A stretch of DNA of 64,000 nt from Parazoarcus communis SWub3 = DSM 12120 (GCF_003226565.1 NZ_QKOE01000002.1:186001-250000); one strand, 5' to 3'; shown: positions 9,672 through 19,470, counted from the first letter of the stretch. Notes: generated by a model not told the origin, from the sequence alone. A program made the numbers and translations.

Positions 9672-10435
9672 GTGATCAACAACCAGCCGGCACCAACGAT
9701 GCTGGTGCTGGCCAGAAGCACGGCAAATGCCAGCGTTGCCGCCTGGCCCATGGCCGGCCGGGGGCGTCCGGCAATACGGTCTTCGGTTTGAGGCCGTGGC
9801 GCCACGTGCGGCGCAAACCCGCGAGCGCGCATTGCGATGCCAATCCGTTCCGCGCGCAACATGGCGTGCACCAGCAACAGTGCGACTTGTTGTGCCAGCA
9901 CCTGCACGCTGCGGCGATCGCAGCGTGCCTGAAAGCCGCGTGCACGCATCGCGCGGTCGATGCGGCGGCGACTGTCGTCGAGCAGGCTGAAGTAGCGCAC
10001 CATCAGGGTCAGCAAGCGTGCCATCTTGTGCGGCAGGCCCAGGCCTGCCGCTGCCCGGCCGATGGCGAAAGCGTCCATACCGGTGAGCAGGCCGATGCAC
10101 CACAGTGCGATGGCGTTGGTGCGCAACGAGATCAACCCGGCCAGTTCGCGTCCAGCGGCAGAGGCCGTGATGCCATCCAGGCTGAGACTCCAGGGCAAGG
10201 TCAGCCACAGCATGGCGACAAACAGGTTGACCACCAGCATGCGGCGCAACAAGTGCAGGCGCTCGGACGATTGCCAGAGCGCAATCGACATGAGCGCTGC
10301 ACCGCCTGCAAGGCCCACCACCAGCCATCGCGGGTCAGCCAGCAAGGAGATGATCGTACTTGCGATGACTGCCAGCGCCAGACGCAGGCGGGGTGCGCGC
10401 GGAGGGGGGGGAAGGGTTTGTGGGTGCGCGTTCAT
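9668..10435 (-). CDS. nikQ: Nickel ECF transporter transmembrane T-component (CbiQ/NikQ family)
   Basis: This 255-residue integral membrane protein has several hydrophobic helices and the two Ala-Arg-Gly coupling motifs of ECF T-components (AMRARGFQARC and AMRARGFAPHV), which dock onto the ATPase. ATG 10435 lies in an ATGA overlap with the nikM stop, and the gene end overlaps nikO by another ATGA. It connects the substrate-capture subunit NikM to NikO. Confidence 0.9.
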   Translation of the reverse strand: MNAHPQTLPPPPRAPRLRLALAVIASTIISLLADPRWLVVGLAGGAALMSIALWQSSERLHLLRRMLVVNLFVAMLWLTLPWSLSLDGITASAAGRELAGLISLRTNAIALWCIGLLTGMDAFAIGRAAAGLGLPHKMARLLTLMVRYFSLLDDSRRRIDRAMRARGFQARCDRRSVQVLAQQVALLLVHAMLRAERIGIAMRARGFAPHVAPRPQTEDRIAGRPRPAMGQAATLAFAVLLASTSIVGAGWLLIT

Positions 10436-11046
10436 GATCGCAAGGGCGCCAGGGCCTGCGGCATCATGCGCACCAGCGTCGCCACGGTGAACGCACCAAT
10501 TGCGCCATCTGCGGCCATGACCGGCAGGTGGGCGAGGCCAAACAACACGATCAGTTCGCCAAACATCCGGCCACCGGACAAGGTCAGCAGACCACCCGCC
10601 AGCAGTGCAGCACCACCGATGCCGATCACGCCGCAACCCGCGCCGGCCAGCAAGGCCTGGCGCCGCGAGGCCTTTGGGCCGACCTGGGCGTGCAGCAGAT
10701 AGTGGGCGATGACGCCGGGCAGGGCCATGATCAACAGGTTGGCGCCGAGTACCGCGAACCCACCAAACGAGAACAAGGCTGCCTGCAGCAGCAGGGCCAC
10801 GCACAGCACCGGAAACACCGCCCAGCCCAGCAGCAGCCCGGCCAGTCCATTGAGGATCAGATGCACGCTGCCGACACCGACCGGCAGATGGACGGTGCTG
10901 GCGACAAAGAACACCGCGCCCAGCAGTGCGGCCAGGGGCAGCTGCGCTTCGTTCAGCCGGCGCAGGCCGATGGCCACCCCGCCCACGGCCAGGGTGGCGC
11001 TGACCAGCAGCACCGGTGCGCTGAGCACGCCATCGGCCAGATGCAT
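10432..11046 (-). CDS. nikM: Nickel ECF transporter substrate-capture protein (CbiM/NikM family)
   Basis: The 204-residue protein starts MHLADGVLS, the invariant N-terminus of CbiM/NikM, whose His2 together with the N-terminal amine coordinates the metal. Further matches are STVHLPVGVGSVHLILNGLAGLLLGW and multiple membrane helices. No CbiN is present; the adjacent nikL and nikK fill the auxiliary role. Its ATG shares one base with the nikL stop (TGATG), so the two are translationally coupled. Confidence 0.92.
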   Translation of the reverse strand: MHLADGVLSAPVLLVSATLAVGGVAIGLRRLNEAQLPLAALLGAVFFVASTVHLPVGVGSVHLILNGLAGLLLGWAVFPVLCVALLLQAALFSFGGFAVLGANLLIMALPGVIAHYLLHAQVGPKASRRQALLAGAGCGVIGIGGAALLAGGLLTLSGGRMFGELIVLFGLAHLPVMAADGAIGAFTVATLVRMMPQALAPLRS

Positions 11047-11543
11047 CAGCGCCTCCGCTTTGCCATGAACCAGGCGCTCAGCCCGGCCAGGCCCAGTATG
11101 TAGCCCAGGCCGCCGAGGATGTCCTGCAGCCGGATGCGTGCCTCCAGCCGGGCGATATCCTCACGCAGCAGGCGCACGGTGTCGGCGTCCAGCGTGCTGC
11201 CTGCCGCAAGCCGCAGCGCCTGGGTTTCGGCGCGATGGCCTTCCTCGCCCTCCACCACGACCCGGTACGCGGCGAGCGGTGGTGCCAGGATGCGGAAACG
11301 ACCATCGTCGCCCGTGGTGCCCTCGGCCAGTTTTGCGTCATTGCCCGGATCATGAATGTCGACAAACAAGCCGCTGGCTGGTGACAGGTCGGAGTAAAGG
11401 GCCTGACCGACGACCGCCCCGCCTTCGGCCTGTGCGCTGACCCGCAGGCCGTGAGCAAATGTTTGGGCACTGCCCGCAAGCAGACCCAGCGCCAGCGTGG
11501 CGCGGCACACCATATTGGCAAGGGTGGGGCGGGCGGACATCAT
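11046..11543 (-). CDS. nikL: NikL-type auxiliary membrane-anchored protein of the nickel ECF transporter
   Basis: The 165-residue protein has an N-terminal signal peptide ending AQTFA, then a mature N-terminus HGLRVSAQAEGG. The extracytoplasmic domain is beta-rich (GLFVDIHDPGNDAKL, RFRILAPPLAAYRVVVEG), followed by a short coiled coil and one C-terminal membrane helix (GGLGYILGLAGLSAWFM). This layout matches NikL of NikKLMQO systems. It overlaps nikK by ATGA and nikM by one base. Its exact task in uptake is not certain; an exposed N-terminal His could bind metal. Confidence 0.75.
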   Translation of the reverse strand: MMSARPTLANMVCRATLALGLLAGSAQTFAHGLRVSAQAEGGAVVGQALYSDLSPASGLFVDIHDPGNDAKLAEGTTGDDGRFRILAPPLAAYRVVVEGEEGHRAETQALRLAAGSTLDADTVRLLREDIARLEARIRLQDILGGLGYILGLAGLSAWFMAKRRR

Positions 11544-12262
11544 CGCGACGGCGGGACCTGGAAACTGAGGATGTACTCGATGGAGACGGTGGTGTAGCGC
11601 GGGTCGCCCTTGACCTCGGTGCGCTGGCCGGCCCAGATCTTGTTGAAGCCGGCGCTGGGCACGATGGAGGCGAGCCCCTCGGCATCGCTGGTCACCCCCG
11701 GGGCGTCCTCGTCAATGGCCAGCTTGATGCCAGCGGCAGGTTTGCCGTCGACCAGTACGCGCAATTTCAGGGGCACACCGGCTTGCGGCTGGAGCGGCTC
11801 GACCGGCACCAGCTCGAAAGGCTGGCCCCAGGCTCGGGTGGCACTGTCGGTCCATTGTGCGATGGTCTTGTGGTACTTCATCGCATGGACGCCGCTGGTG
11901 GCGCCGGCAACCTCATTCATCGGCTTATTGACGCTGCGCCCGCCGTCGGGCTTGCTCCAGATGCCGTTGTCGAAGCGCATCAGCAGTACCGCGGCCTTGC
12001 CACCGACCTGCAGTTGCACCCCCTCTGCCGTGTCCCGGCGCTCGACCGCCAGTGCTGCGCCATTGGTGGCAAACGCGCTGACTGCGCCCACCTTGCTGGC
12101 GGCGTAGGGCTCGGTCTTGCCCTCATGACCACCGAACACGACGCGGTACTGCCCGTCGCCTCCGGCGGGTTCGAGCCAGGCGGTGTGGGCGAGCACGGTA
12201 CCGGCGGTGCCGACCAGGGCGACCGCAATCACACCTTTTGAGAGCAGCGTATGAAGTTTCAT
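11540..12262 (-). CDS. nikK: NikK-type DUF4198 periplasmic protein of the nickel ECF transporter
   Basis: The 240-residue secreted protein has a signal peptide (VIAVALVGTAGTVLA) and mature start HTAWLEPAGG, followed by the DUF4198 pattern FGGHEGKTEPY and PFELVPVEPLQPQAGVPLKLRVLVDGKP. DUF4198 proteins recur next to nickel and cobalt uptake genes and are the NikK component of NikKLMQO transporters. It is first in a five-gene translationally coupled set and follows the TonB receptor gene by 17 bases, so all six genes may be one transcript. Confidence 0.82.
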   Translation of the reverse strand: MKLHTLLSKGVIAVALVGTAGTVLAHTAWLEPAGGDGQYRVVFGGHEGKTEPYAASKVGAVSAFATNGAALAVERRDTAEGVQLQVGGKAAVLLMRFDNGIWSKPDGGRSVNKPMNEVAGATSGVHAMKYHKTIAQWTDSATRAWGQPFELVPVEPLQPQAGVPLKLRVLVDGKPAAGIKLAIDEDAPGVTSDAEGLASIVPSAGFNKIWAGQRTEVKGDPRYTTVSIEYILSFQVPPSR

Positions 12263-12279
12263 GGGCGTATTGTCTCCGA

Positions 12280-14298
12280 TCAGAAGCTGAATTGGGCACC
12301 AACACGCAAGGTGCGGGGCGCACCCGAGGCGTAGCCGATGGTATTGACGGCGGTGGCGTATTCGCGGTCGGTCAGGTTGTCGATGGCGGCGTACAGCGTA
12401 TAGGGCTGATTGCCCGCGGGGGTGTAGGCCAGGCGCAGGTCGAGCACGTCATAGCCGCCGTAGTGCTGGGTATTGGCGGCATCCACTTCGTAGCGGCCGA
12501 TGCTTTGCCAGGTCAGCGTGCCTTGCCAGCCCGGCAGGGGACGCCAGTTGGTTTCCAGCGTGGCGGTGTGGCGCGGCACACCGGTGACCCGGTTGCCGAC
12601 CAGCGCCGCATTGCCGTTGCGGGTGATCTTCGAGTCGGCGGTACCCAGTGCGAGGCGGAAGTCGAGGTCGTCGTGCGCCAGCCAGTTGAGCTCGAGCTCG
12701 TAACCGGTGCGGCGGGTGTTGCCGAAGTTCTCATACACGCCGGGCGACACGGTACGGATCTCGTCGGACGACTTCATGCGGTAGGCCGACAGGTCGATGA
12801 CCAGTCCTGGCAGTGCAGTGATGCGGGTGCCGATTTCGGTCTGGCGGAACACATTGGGATCGAGATCGGCGGCGCCCAGCGCGTACTTGGCAAAGTTGCT
12901 CGGCAGCGCGAAACCCTCAGCCCAGCTCGCACGCAGTTCGATACCTCTGGCCACTTCCGAGCGCACACCGAATTTGGGTGAGGTGTGTTCGACCGGGGCC
13001 ATGCGTATGCAGGGCGAGGTGTCGGTTTCGGGGCCGTTGAAAGAGCACTTGCCGGTAAAGCGATCCCAGCGGATGCCGACGCTGGGCTTGAACAAGGCGT
13101 GCACCACCGCTTCTGCCTCGCCGAACATCGACAGGCTGTTCAGGCGGGAGTTGCGGTCGTTGGCGGCCGGTGTGACGCGGCGGCGGTTGTTCAGGCCGTC
13201 GTAATATTCGTAGTCGGTGGATTCGCGGAAACCTTCGATGCCCGCCACCCAGTGCAGTGGAATACCGTTGTGGTGGTGTCCGTTGAGGTTGAGGCCAGCG
13301 CCTTCGACCTTGCGGTCATAGCTTTCCTCGCGCTGGCGCATCACGCCGCTGACCGGTCGGGTAAACCAGCGGCTGAAATCCTGCCGGGTGGCGTAAGCAA
13401 AGCCGAGCAGCTTCAGTTCGTCGTTGATCGCGTAATGAATGTCGGTGCGGAATGTGGCGAAGTTCTTCTCGGCCCCATCGTTCTGCACGCCCGCCGCCTT
13501 GGCGTAGGGGTCCGCCTTGAACTGGGCTTTGTTGAGGTAACCGGGGTTATCTGCCTCGGCCTTGTGTACCCGGGCCGACAGCGCAATGCGCAGACCACCG
13601 GTCAGATCCACGCTCCAGCGTCCGGCCAGCGTACCGCGCCACGAATCGGACTGCTCGCGAAAGCCATCGCTGCGCCATCGCTGCGCGGCCAGATTCAGAT
13701 GCTGAGTGTCGGACAGCTTGATGCCGAGTGCGGTCTGCGCATCGACGGTGCCGAAGCTGCCTGTGGCCAGGTCGACCTCGCGGTATTCGCCCCCCTTGCG
13801 GGTTTCAAGCTCGACGCTGCCGGCGCGGTTGAAGTTGCCGTACAGCGCCGAAACCGGGCCCTTGCGCACCGTCATGGTGCGCAACTCGAGCGGCACGATG
13901 ACGTTGAGATCGGCATAACCGTCAGCGTGCGACATCGCTTCGTTGAGTGGAATGCCATCGACGCTGAAGGCGATATCGCCTCCGTGGCCGCCGCCGCCAA
14001 AACCGCGCAGTACGATGGAGTCGGCGACACCGGTCAGGCCGAGGCCGCGGATGTCCATACCCGGCACCTGACGGTACAACTGCTGCACCTGATTGACGCC
14101 GCGCGCACGGATGTCGTCGGTTTCCAGCCGGGTGCTGGTGAAGGTGGCGCTGCCACCGGCCATGGCCTGGCCCTTGACTTCAATGCTGGCCAGCGCCGCT
14201 TCGCGACCATCGTGAGCAGCGGCGGGGCCGAGGCCCAGACTGGCGACCAGGATGGCGTAACAGGATTTCACCCGCAAGGCGGAACGGTTGGAGGCCAT
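12280..14298 (-). CDS. TonB-dependent outer-membrane receptor, probably for nickel complexes
   Basis: The 672-residue protein has a signal peptide ending GPAAA and a plug domain (VNQVQQLYRQVPGMDIRGLGLTG, SIVLRGFGGGG, GPVSALYGNFNRAGSVELET). A long beta-barrel follows, with TonB receptor repeats (LRASWAEGFALPSNFAKYALG) and a terminal Phe (VGAQFSF). It lies upstream of nikKLMQO on the same strand, and an inverted repeat resembling a NikR operator precedes it. Import of a nickel chelate across the outer membrane is therefore the best inference. The ligand is not known from sequence. Confidence 0.85.
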   Translation of the reverse strand: MASNRSALRVKSCYAILVASLGLGPAAAHDGREAALASIEVKGQAMAGGSATFTSTRLETDDIRARGVNQVQQLYRQVPGMDIRGLGLTGVADSIVLRGFGGGGHGGDIAFSVDGIPLNEAMSHADGYADLNVIVPLELRTMTVRKGPVSALYGNFNRAGSVELETRKGGEYREVDLATGSFGTVDAQTALGIKLSDTQHLNLAAQRWRSDGFREQSDSWRGTLAGRWSVDLTGGLRIALSARVHKAEADNPGYLNKAQFKADPYAKAAGVQNDGAEKNFATFRTDIHYAINDELKLLGFAYATRQDFSRWFTRPVSGVMRQREESYDRKVEGAGLNLNGHHHNGIPLHWVAGIEGFRESTDYEYYDGLNNRRRVTPAANDRNSRLNSLSMFGEAEAVVHALFKPSVGIRWDRFTGKCSFNGPETDTSPCIRMAPVEHTSPKFGVRSEVARGIELRASWAEGFALPSNFAKYALGAADLDPNVFRQTEIGTRITALPGLVIDLSAYRMKSSDEIRTVSPGVYENFGNTRRTGYELELNWLAHDDLDFRLALGTADSKITRNGNAALVGNRVTGVPRHTATLETNWRPLPGWQGTLTWQSIGRYEVDAANTQHYGGYDVLDLRLAYTPAGNQPYTLYAAIDNLTDREYATAVNTIGYASGAPRTLRVGAQFSF

Positions 14299-14342
14299 GT
14301 GCGTGTTTAGTGTGAACGTTAAAAAAATTCGTATGATTTATT

Positions 14343-14369
14343 GTATGAGGCTTTTAGCAAACTTCATAC
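14343..14369. promoter_or_regulatory. Candidate NikR operator
   Basis: GTATGA (14343-14348) and TCATAC (14364-14369) form a perfect inverted repeat with a 15-nt spacer. The E. coli NikR operator has the same hexamers with a 16-nt spacer. It lies 45 bases upstream of the TonB receptor ATG in an AT-rich promoter region, and another GTATGA half-site is at 14331-14336. Nickel-bound NikR would repress the downstream genes from here. Confidence 0.75.
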
Positions 14370-14526
14370 CCGGTTCTTTCGTTCCGGATTTGCCCCAGCA
14401 GAACGGCCCCGCCCGCGCGCCTTGCGCACGAGGTGGACGATGTGTTGCCGTGTTGACTGGCGATGCGCAAGGCTTGCTGGCAGTCATGGTCCGGGACAGC
14501 GGCGGGTGGATCGACGATAATCGGCC

Positions 14527-16335
14527 ATGCCCCAAACTGCCCAAACCGCTCCAACGCTTGCCGCCGCGCCCGATGTCGCGCCGGCGCGCCAGGTGTCCTC
14601 ACTCCGTGGCTTGCTGCCCTTCTTGCGCCCCTATCGCGCACGCATCGCGCTGGCCTTTGTGCTGCTGTGCCTTGGTTCGGCCACCTTGCTGCTGGTACCG
14701 CTGGCGTTTCGCGATCTGATCGATTTCGGGTTTGGCAGTGCCGGCGGCCAGGCGCCTGCCGGGGCGCTCGATGGCCACTTCCTGCTGCTGTTCGCGCTGG
14801 CGGCGTTCTGGGGCGTGGTGGTGGCGGCGCGCTACTACACCGTATCCTGGATCGGAGAGCGGGTGACGGCGGACCTGCGCAGCGCCGTGTATGCACGGGT
14901 GCTGAAGCAGTCGCCGCAGTTTTTCGAGACCTTGCAGACGGGTGAGGTGTTGTCGCGCCTGACCGGCGACACCACGCTGATCCAGACCGTGGTCGGCAGT
15001 TCGGTCTCGATGGGCTTGCGCAGCCTGTTCCAGTTCGTGGGTGGCATGGTGATGCTGGCGATCACCAGTTTCAGCCTGTTCGCGCTCAATTTCGGCTTGA
15101 TGGCCTTACTGGCCTTGCCCATCGTGCTGATCGGGCGCCGCGTGCGGCGGCTGTCACGCGAGTCGCAGGACCGCATTGCCGATGCCTCGGCGCTGGCTGG
15201 CGAGATCCTCAACGCCATGCCCACGGTGCAGGCCTTCACCCAGGAGGCGCGCGAGGCGGGTCGCTTCGCCGAACGTTGCGAGACCGGCTTTGCCACCGCC
15301 ATCCGCCGTACCCGGGTGCGTGCGGCGTTGACGGCAATGATCATTGCGGCGGTGATGGGTACGATCATCTTCGTACTCTGGGTCGGCGCCCAGCAGGTCC
15401 GGGCCGGCAGCCTCAGCGGTGGCGAGCTGGCGGCCTTCGTCCTGTATGCGGCGCTGGTGGCCGGAGGGGCCGGTACCTTGGCCGAGGTGTGGGGCGACGT
15501 GATGCGCGCGGCCGGTGCCACCGGCCGGCTGCTCGAACTGCTGCATGCCGAACCCGCGATCCGCGAGCCGGCACTTGCACAGCCCGCGCGCCGTCCGCCG
15601 CAGATGACGATCCGGTTCGACCACGTCGGCTTTGCCTATCCTGCACGTCAGCAGACCCGTGCGCTCGACGACATCAGTCTGGAGATTGCCGCAGGTGAAC
15701 GGGTGGCTCTGGTCGGGCCGTCGGGGGCGGGCAAGACCAGCCTGTTCCAGCTGTTGCTGCGCTACTACGAGATTTCCGCCGGGGCCATCCTGATCGATGG
15801 CCAGGACATCCGCAGCCTGGCGCTGGGTGCATTGCGCGGCGATATTGCGCTGGTGCCGCAGGATCCGGTGATCTTCTCTGCCAGCGCGCTGGAGAACATC
15901 CGCTACGGTCGCCCCGATGCGGACGACGATGCGGTGCGCGCAGCGGCAAGGGCGGCCGGTGCGGACGACTTCATCGCCCGTCTGCCGGAGGGCTATGACA
16001 CTTTCCTGGGTGAGCGTGGCACGCGGCTGTCCGGTGGTCAGCGCCAGCGCATCGCGATTGCCCGCGCCATCCTCAAGAACGCCCGTCTGCTGTTGCTCGA
16101 CGAAGCGACCAGTGCGCTGGATGCTGAATCCGAGATCCTGGTGCAACGCGGACTGGACGTGGCGATGCAGGGTCGCACCACGCTGATCATCGCCCACCGC
16201 CTGGCCACCGTGCAGCGCGTGGATCGTATCGTCGTGCTCGATGGCGGGCGCATCGTCGAAGTCGGTACCCCGGCAGACCTGCGTCGCCAGGGCGGGCTCT
16301 ACGCGCGCCTGGCCGCGCTGCAGCTCGATCATTGA
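14527..16335 (+). CDS. ABCB/MsbA-type half-size ABC exporter
   Basis: This 602-residue fused transporter has a six-helix exporter domain (about residues 30-320, with [16 protein letters not shown] in the first intracellular loop). The ATPase domain has Walker [10 protein letters not shown] near residue 397, signature [14 protein letters not shown] near 501, Walker [13 protein letters not shown] near 522, and an H-loop IAHRLATV. It works as a homodimer or heterodimer exporting lipids, peptides or drugs. The sequence resembles the MsbA-like exporters of betaproteobacteria, but no adjacent cargo gene reveals the substrate. ATG 14527 is assumed. Confidence 0.9.
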   Translation: MPQTAQTAPTLAAAPDVAPARQVSSLRGLLPFLRPYRARIALAFVLLCLGSATLLLVPLAFRDLIDFGFGSAGGQAPAGALDGHFLLLFALAAFWGVVVAARYYTVSWIGERVTADLRSAVYARVLKQSPQFFETLQTGEVLSRLTGDTTLIQTVVGSSVSMGLRSLFQFVGGMVMLAITSFSLFALNFGLMALLALPIVLIGRRVRRLSRESQDRIADASALAGEILNAMPTVQAFTQEAREAGRFAERCETGFATAIRRTRVRAALTAMIIAAVMGTIIFVLWVGAQQVRAGSLSGGELAAFVLYAALVAGGAGTLAEVWGDVMRAAGATGRLLELLHAEPAIREPALAQPARRPPQMTIRFDHVGFAYPARQQTRALDDISLEIAAGERVALVGPSGAGKTSLFQLLLRYYEISAGAILIDGQDIRSLALGALRGDIALVPQDPVIFSASALENIRYGRPDADDDAVRAAARAAGADDFIARLPEGYDTFLGERGTRLSGGQRQRIAIARAILKNARLLLLDEATSALDAESEILVQRGLDVAMQGRTTLIIAHRLATVQRVDRIVVLDGGRIVEVGTPADLRRQGGLYARLAALQLDH

Positions 16336-16343
16336 GGTCTTTC

Positions 16344-16589
16344 ATGTCTACTCAAGCCAACAACCCCCTGCATGGCATCACCCTCGAGCGCCTGCTCACG
16401 GCCCTGGTCGAGCACCACGGCTGGGCTGAACTCGGCCGTCGGGTGTCGATCCGCTGCTTCACCCACGATCCCAGCATTGCATCCAGCCTGAAGTTCCTGC
16501 GTCGCACGCCGTGGGCGCGTGAGCAAGTGGAGGCGCTGTATGTGGAGATGGTGGAGACCGGTGGCACAACCACTACGTACCGTCGCTGA
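16344..16589 (+). CDS. VF530 family (DUF2132) small DNA-binding protein
   Basis: The 81-residue product closely follows the VF530 family pattern: [22 protein letters not shown], then [34 protein letters not shown]. The founding member binds double-stranded DNA in structural work; its biological role is unknown. ATG 16344 is preceded by GAGG. It starts 8 bases after the ABC exporter stop, so the two may be co-transcribed. Confidence 0.88.
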   Translation: MSTQANNPLHGITLERLLTALVEHHGWAELGRRVSIRCFTHDPSIASSLKFLRRTPWAREQVEALYVEMVETGGTTTTYRR

Positions 16590-16741
16590 GCTGGAGGCGC
16601 GCATCATCAAGCTCCCGCATCGGGGCCAGACAAGCAGCGGCGCCAAGCCCGAGCATCCTTTTGTTGGGTTGTGGAGATTTTCGATGGTGGCATTGTCATG
16701 ATCCCGGCGCGATAATCGGCGATTCGTTTCAGGTTCCATCG

Positions 16742-18304
16742 ATGTCGATGTCTTCTGCTGTTTCCAATGTTTCACCCCGTCCCGCGACCCGTCGGGAATG
16801 GTGGGGGCTGGCCGTGCTGGTGCTGCCCACCTTGCTGCTCGCGCTGGACATGACCGTGCTGCATCTGGCGGCGCCGCATCTGAGTGCAGACCTGCAGCCG
16901 AGCAGTACCGAGTTGCTGTGGATACTCGACATCTACGGCTTCATGATTGCGGGCTTCCTGATCACCATGGGCACCCTGGGCGATCGTATTGGCCGGCGAC
17001 GGCTGTTGCTGGCGGGGGCGTTTGCGTTTGGTGTGGCCTCGGTGCTGGCGGCGATGTCGACCAGCGCGAGCATGCTGATCGTCACCCGTGCGCTGCTGGG
17101 CATCGCTGGCGCGACCCTGATGCCGTCCACGCTCTCGCTGATCCGCAACATGTTTCATGTCGAGCGCGAGCGGACCGTGGCGATCACGGTGTGGATGACC
17201 GGTTTCATTGTCGGCAGCGCCATCGGTCCCCTGGTTGGCGGTGCGTTGTTGCAGTTCTTTCCGTGGGGGGCGGTGTTCCTGCTGGGGGTGCCGGTGATGC
17301 TGGTGTTGCTGATCGCCGGCCCGTTGCTGTTGCCGGAGTTCCGTGACGAGGCAGCCGGTGCGCTGGATCTGCCGAGTGCGTTGCAATGCGTGACGATGAT
17401 GCTGACGGTGATCTTCGGCATCAAGTCGATTGCGCGCGACGGAGTCAGCCTGCTGGCAGGTGGGGCGATCGCCCTTGGCGTGGTGATCGGTGTGCTGTTC
17501 GTGCGTCGTCAGCGGTGTCTCGCGCAGCCGATGTTCGATCTGGCCTTGTTTGCAAACCGTGGTTTCTCGGCGTCGGTGACGGCAATGTTGCTGACCATCC
17601 TGGCGCTGTCGGGCACCTGGTTGATGATCTTCCAGTACTTGCAGGGCGTGCTGGGGCTGTCGCCGCTGGAGGCCGGCATTGTGATGTTGCCGCCCGCGCT
17701 GATGCAGGTGGCCGCATCGATGTGGGTGCCGCGGCTGGCACGCCGCTTTCCGCCTGCGCAGCTGGTCAGTGCCGGTCTGTTGCTGGCGCTGCCCGGATTC
17801 GTTGCGATGATGCTTGTCGGCGGGCCGGCTTCGGTATGGTTGCTGGTGGGTGGGGCGCTGCTGATGGGGGTCGGGGTGATGCCGATGATGATCCTGGGCA
17901 CCGATCTGGTTGTCGGTGCAGCACCACCGACCAAGACCGGTGCGGCCGCAGCGACGTCGGAGACCGCATCCGAACTTGGCATGGCCCTGGGTATCGCCAT
18001 CATTGGTAGCGTGGGGGCCGCGGTCTACCGTCGCCAGATGCTCGACACCCTGCCTGCGGAGCTGCCGCCCATGCTGGCCGCAGCGGCCGTCGATACCCTG
18101 GGCGGCGCCCTGGGTGCGGTGCAGCAGCTCCCGCCGCCACTTGCTGAGGCCTTGCTGAATGCAGCCCGCAACGCGTTTTCTGAAGCGCTTCACGTGAATG
18201 CGGTCATCGGTGCGGTGATCATGGTGGCGACGGCAGTGATTGCAGCGGTGTTTCTGCGTCGCAGTCCGGTTGCGGTGGACGGACAGGCGGGGCGCCAGCA
18301 CTGA
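16742..18304 (+). CDS. EmrB/QacA-type (DHA2, SmvA-like) MFS drug:H+ antiporter
   Basis: The 520-residue protein begins with a cytoplasmic N-terminus and motif C/D1-like LALDMTVLHLAAPHLSADL. It has motif A GDRIGRRRLLLAGA and about 14 hydrophobic helices, as expected of DHA2 drug efflux pumps. It resembles SmvA, which exports quaternary ammonium compounds and acriflavine. ATG 16742 or 16748 is the likely start; neither has a strong ribosome site. No TetR-type neighbour is present, so control is not apparent. Confidence 0.85.
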   Translation: MSMSSAVSNVSPRPATRREWWGLAVLVLPTLLLALDMTVLHLAAPHLSADLQPSSTELLWILDIYGFMIAGFLITMGTLGDRIGRRRLLLAGAFAFGVASVLAAMSTSASMLIVTRALLGIAGATLMPSTLSLIRNMFHVERERTVAITVWMTGFIVGSAIGPLVGGALLQFFPWGAVFLLGVPVMLVLLIAGPLLLPEFRDEAAGALDLPSALQCVTMMLTVIFGIKSIARDGVSLLAGGAIALGVVIGVLFVRRQRCLAQPMFDLALFANRGFSASVTAMLLTILALSGTWLMIFQYLQGVLGLSPLEAGIVMLPPALMQVAASMWVPRLARRFPPAQLVSAGLLLALPGFVAMMLVGGPASVWLLVGGALLMGVGVMPMMILGTDLVVGAAPPTKTGAAAATSETASELGMALGIAIIGSVGAAVYRRQMLDTLPAELPPMLAAAAVDTLGGALGAVQQLPPPLAEALLNAARNAFSEALHVNAVIGAVIMVATAVIAAVFLRRSPVAVDGQAGRQH

Positions 18305-18409
18305 GCATCGTCCGTGCCTGGTTGCGGTATTTCCCCTGCTCGCAGCAGGGGCGTATAGTGCGGCCTCTTTTCCGGCGGGCGATGGTCCGCGTCGATTCAA
18401 GGAGTTCGC

Positions 18410-18748
18410 ATGAGCACCCTGCCCGCCTGTCCGCAGTGCGCGTCCCAATATACCTACGAAGACGGCGACAACTTCGTCTGTCCCGAGTGCGCTCACGAAT
18501 GGCCCAAGCTTGCTGCGGTGGTGGCCGATGAGGTGAAGGTGGTGCGCGATGCCAACGGCAATGTGCTGCAGGATGGCGACAGCGTGACCGTGATCAAGGA
18601 TCTGAAGGTCAAGGGCTCGTCCTCGGTGGTCAAGGTTGGCACCAAGGTCAAGAACATCCGCCTGGTCGATGGCGATCACGACATTGACTGCAAGATCGAC
18701 GGCTTTGGCGCGATGCAGTTGAAGTCGGAGTTCGTCAGGAAGGCCTGA
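18410..18748 (+). CDS. yjdM: YjdM/PhnA family zinc-ribbon protein
   Basis: The 112-residue protein has an N-terminal zinc ribbon ([25 protein letters not shown]) and the conserved PhnA domain ([37 protein letters not shown]). Despite the historical name, YjdM is not essential for phosphonate use and its role is unknown. ATG 18410 is preceded by AAGGAG. A hairpin follows at 18754-18774. Confidence 0.93.
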   Translation: MSTLPACPQCASQYTYEDGDNFVCPECAHEWPKLAAVVADEVKVVRDANGNVLQDGDSVTVIKDLKVKGSSSVVKVGTKVKNIRLVDGDHDIDCKIDGFGAMQLKSEFVRKA

Positions 18749-18753
18749 CCGAC

Positions 18754-18774
18754 TGCCACCCGTGCAGGGTGGCA
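18754..18774. terminator. Hairpin terminator between yjdM and the convergent GST gene
   Basis: TGCCACCC (18754-18761) pairs with GGGTGGCA (18767-18774) around a 5-nt loop, just after the yjdM stop and before the end of the convergent glutathione transferase gene. Confidence 0.6.
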
Positions 18775-18790
18775 ACCTGCCGGGCAGGGA

Positions 18791-19396
18791 TCAGATCAGC
18801 CCTTCGGCCTTCAGTGCAGCCTGAACGGCCGGGCGCGCGGTGACGCGGGCCTGGAAGGCGGTAATGGCGGGCCAGCGGCTGAGGTCGAGCTGGACGAACT
18901 TCATCCAGCTCAGCACGGTGTAGAGATAGGCATCGGCCACGCTGAAGTCGGCACCCATCAGGTAGTTGCGGTTTTCAAGATGCTGCGCGACATATGCCAG
19001 GCGGCGCTCCAGGTTGGCCATGGCTGCCGCGCGCCAGTCCGCGCTGGCGTTGGGGTTGAAGAAGGGCGAGCATGATTTGTGCAGCTCGGTACCGATGAAG
19101 GTCAGCCAGCCTTGCAGCTGGTAACGCTCGAGGCTGCCGTTGGGTGGCGCGAGCTTCTTGTCCGGCACCTGGTCGGCGAGATACTGCACGATCGCGGGGC
19201 CTTCGGTCAGCAAGGTGCCGTCGTCCAGTTGCAGTGCCGGTACGTAGCCCTTTGGGTTGATCTGCAGGAAGTCCGCGCCGCTGGCCGTGAGCTTGGTCTG
19301 CAGGTCAACGGTCTCGAGCTGATGTGGAAGGCCGCATTCCTCAAGGATGATGTGGGGTGACAGTGAGCAGGCGCCGGGCTTCAGGTAGAGCTTCAT
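18791..19396 (-). CDS. Glutathione S-transferase, beta-class (GstA-like)
   Basis: The 201-residue protein starts MKLYLKPGACSLSPHI, with the beta-class active-site Cys at residue 10. It has the glutathione-binding cis-Pro and Glu-Ser-equivalent region (GYVPALQLDDGTLLTEGPAIVQYLAD) and an all-helical C-terminal domain with SVADAYLYTVLSW. It conjugates glutathione to electrophiles or acts as a peroxidase. It appears monocistronic. Confidence 0.92.
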   Translation of the reverse strand: MKLYLKPGACSLSPHIILEECGLPHQLETVDLQTKLTASGADFLQINPKGYVPALQLDDGTLLTEGPAIVQYLADQVPDKKLAPPNGSLERYQLQGWLTFIGTELHKSCSPFFNPNASADWRAAAMANLERRLAYVAQHLENRNYLMGADFSVADAYLYTVLSWMKFVQLDLSRWPAITAFQARVTARPAVQAALKAEGLI

Positions 19397-19470
19397 CGCA
19401 CGTTTTCTCGAGGTGGTTGGGGAAGCGGGATTATGACGAATTGACCGGGTGCCGGGCAGTGGGGTGTGCG

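Noticed and set aside
12985-14310. Plus-strand frame across the TonB receptor gene
   Set aside because: Antisense shadow without motifs or ribosome site.
16772-18775. 667-codon minus-strand frame across the MFS and yjdM genes
   Set aside because: Extremely Gln/His-rich, typical of the reverse of a Leu/Val-rich membrane protein.
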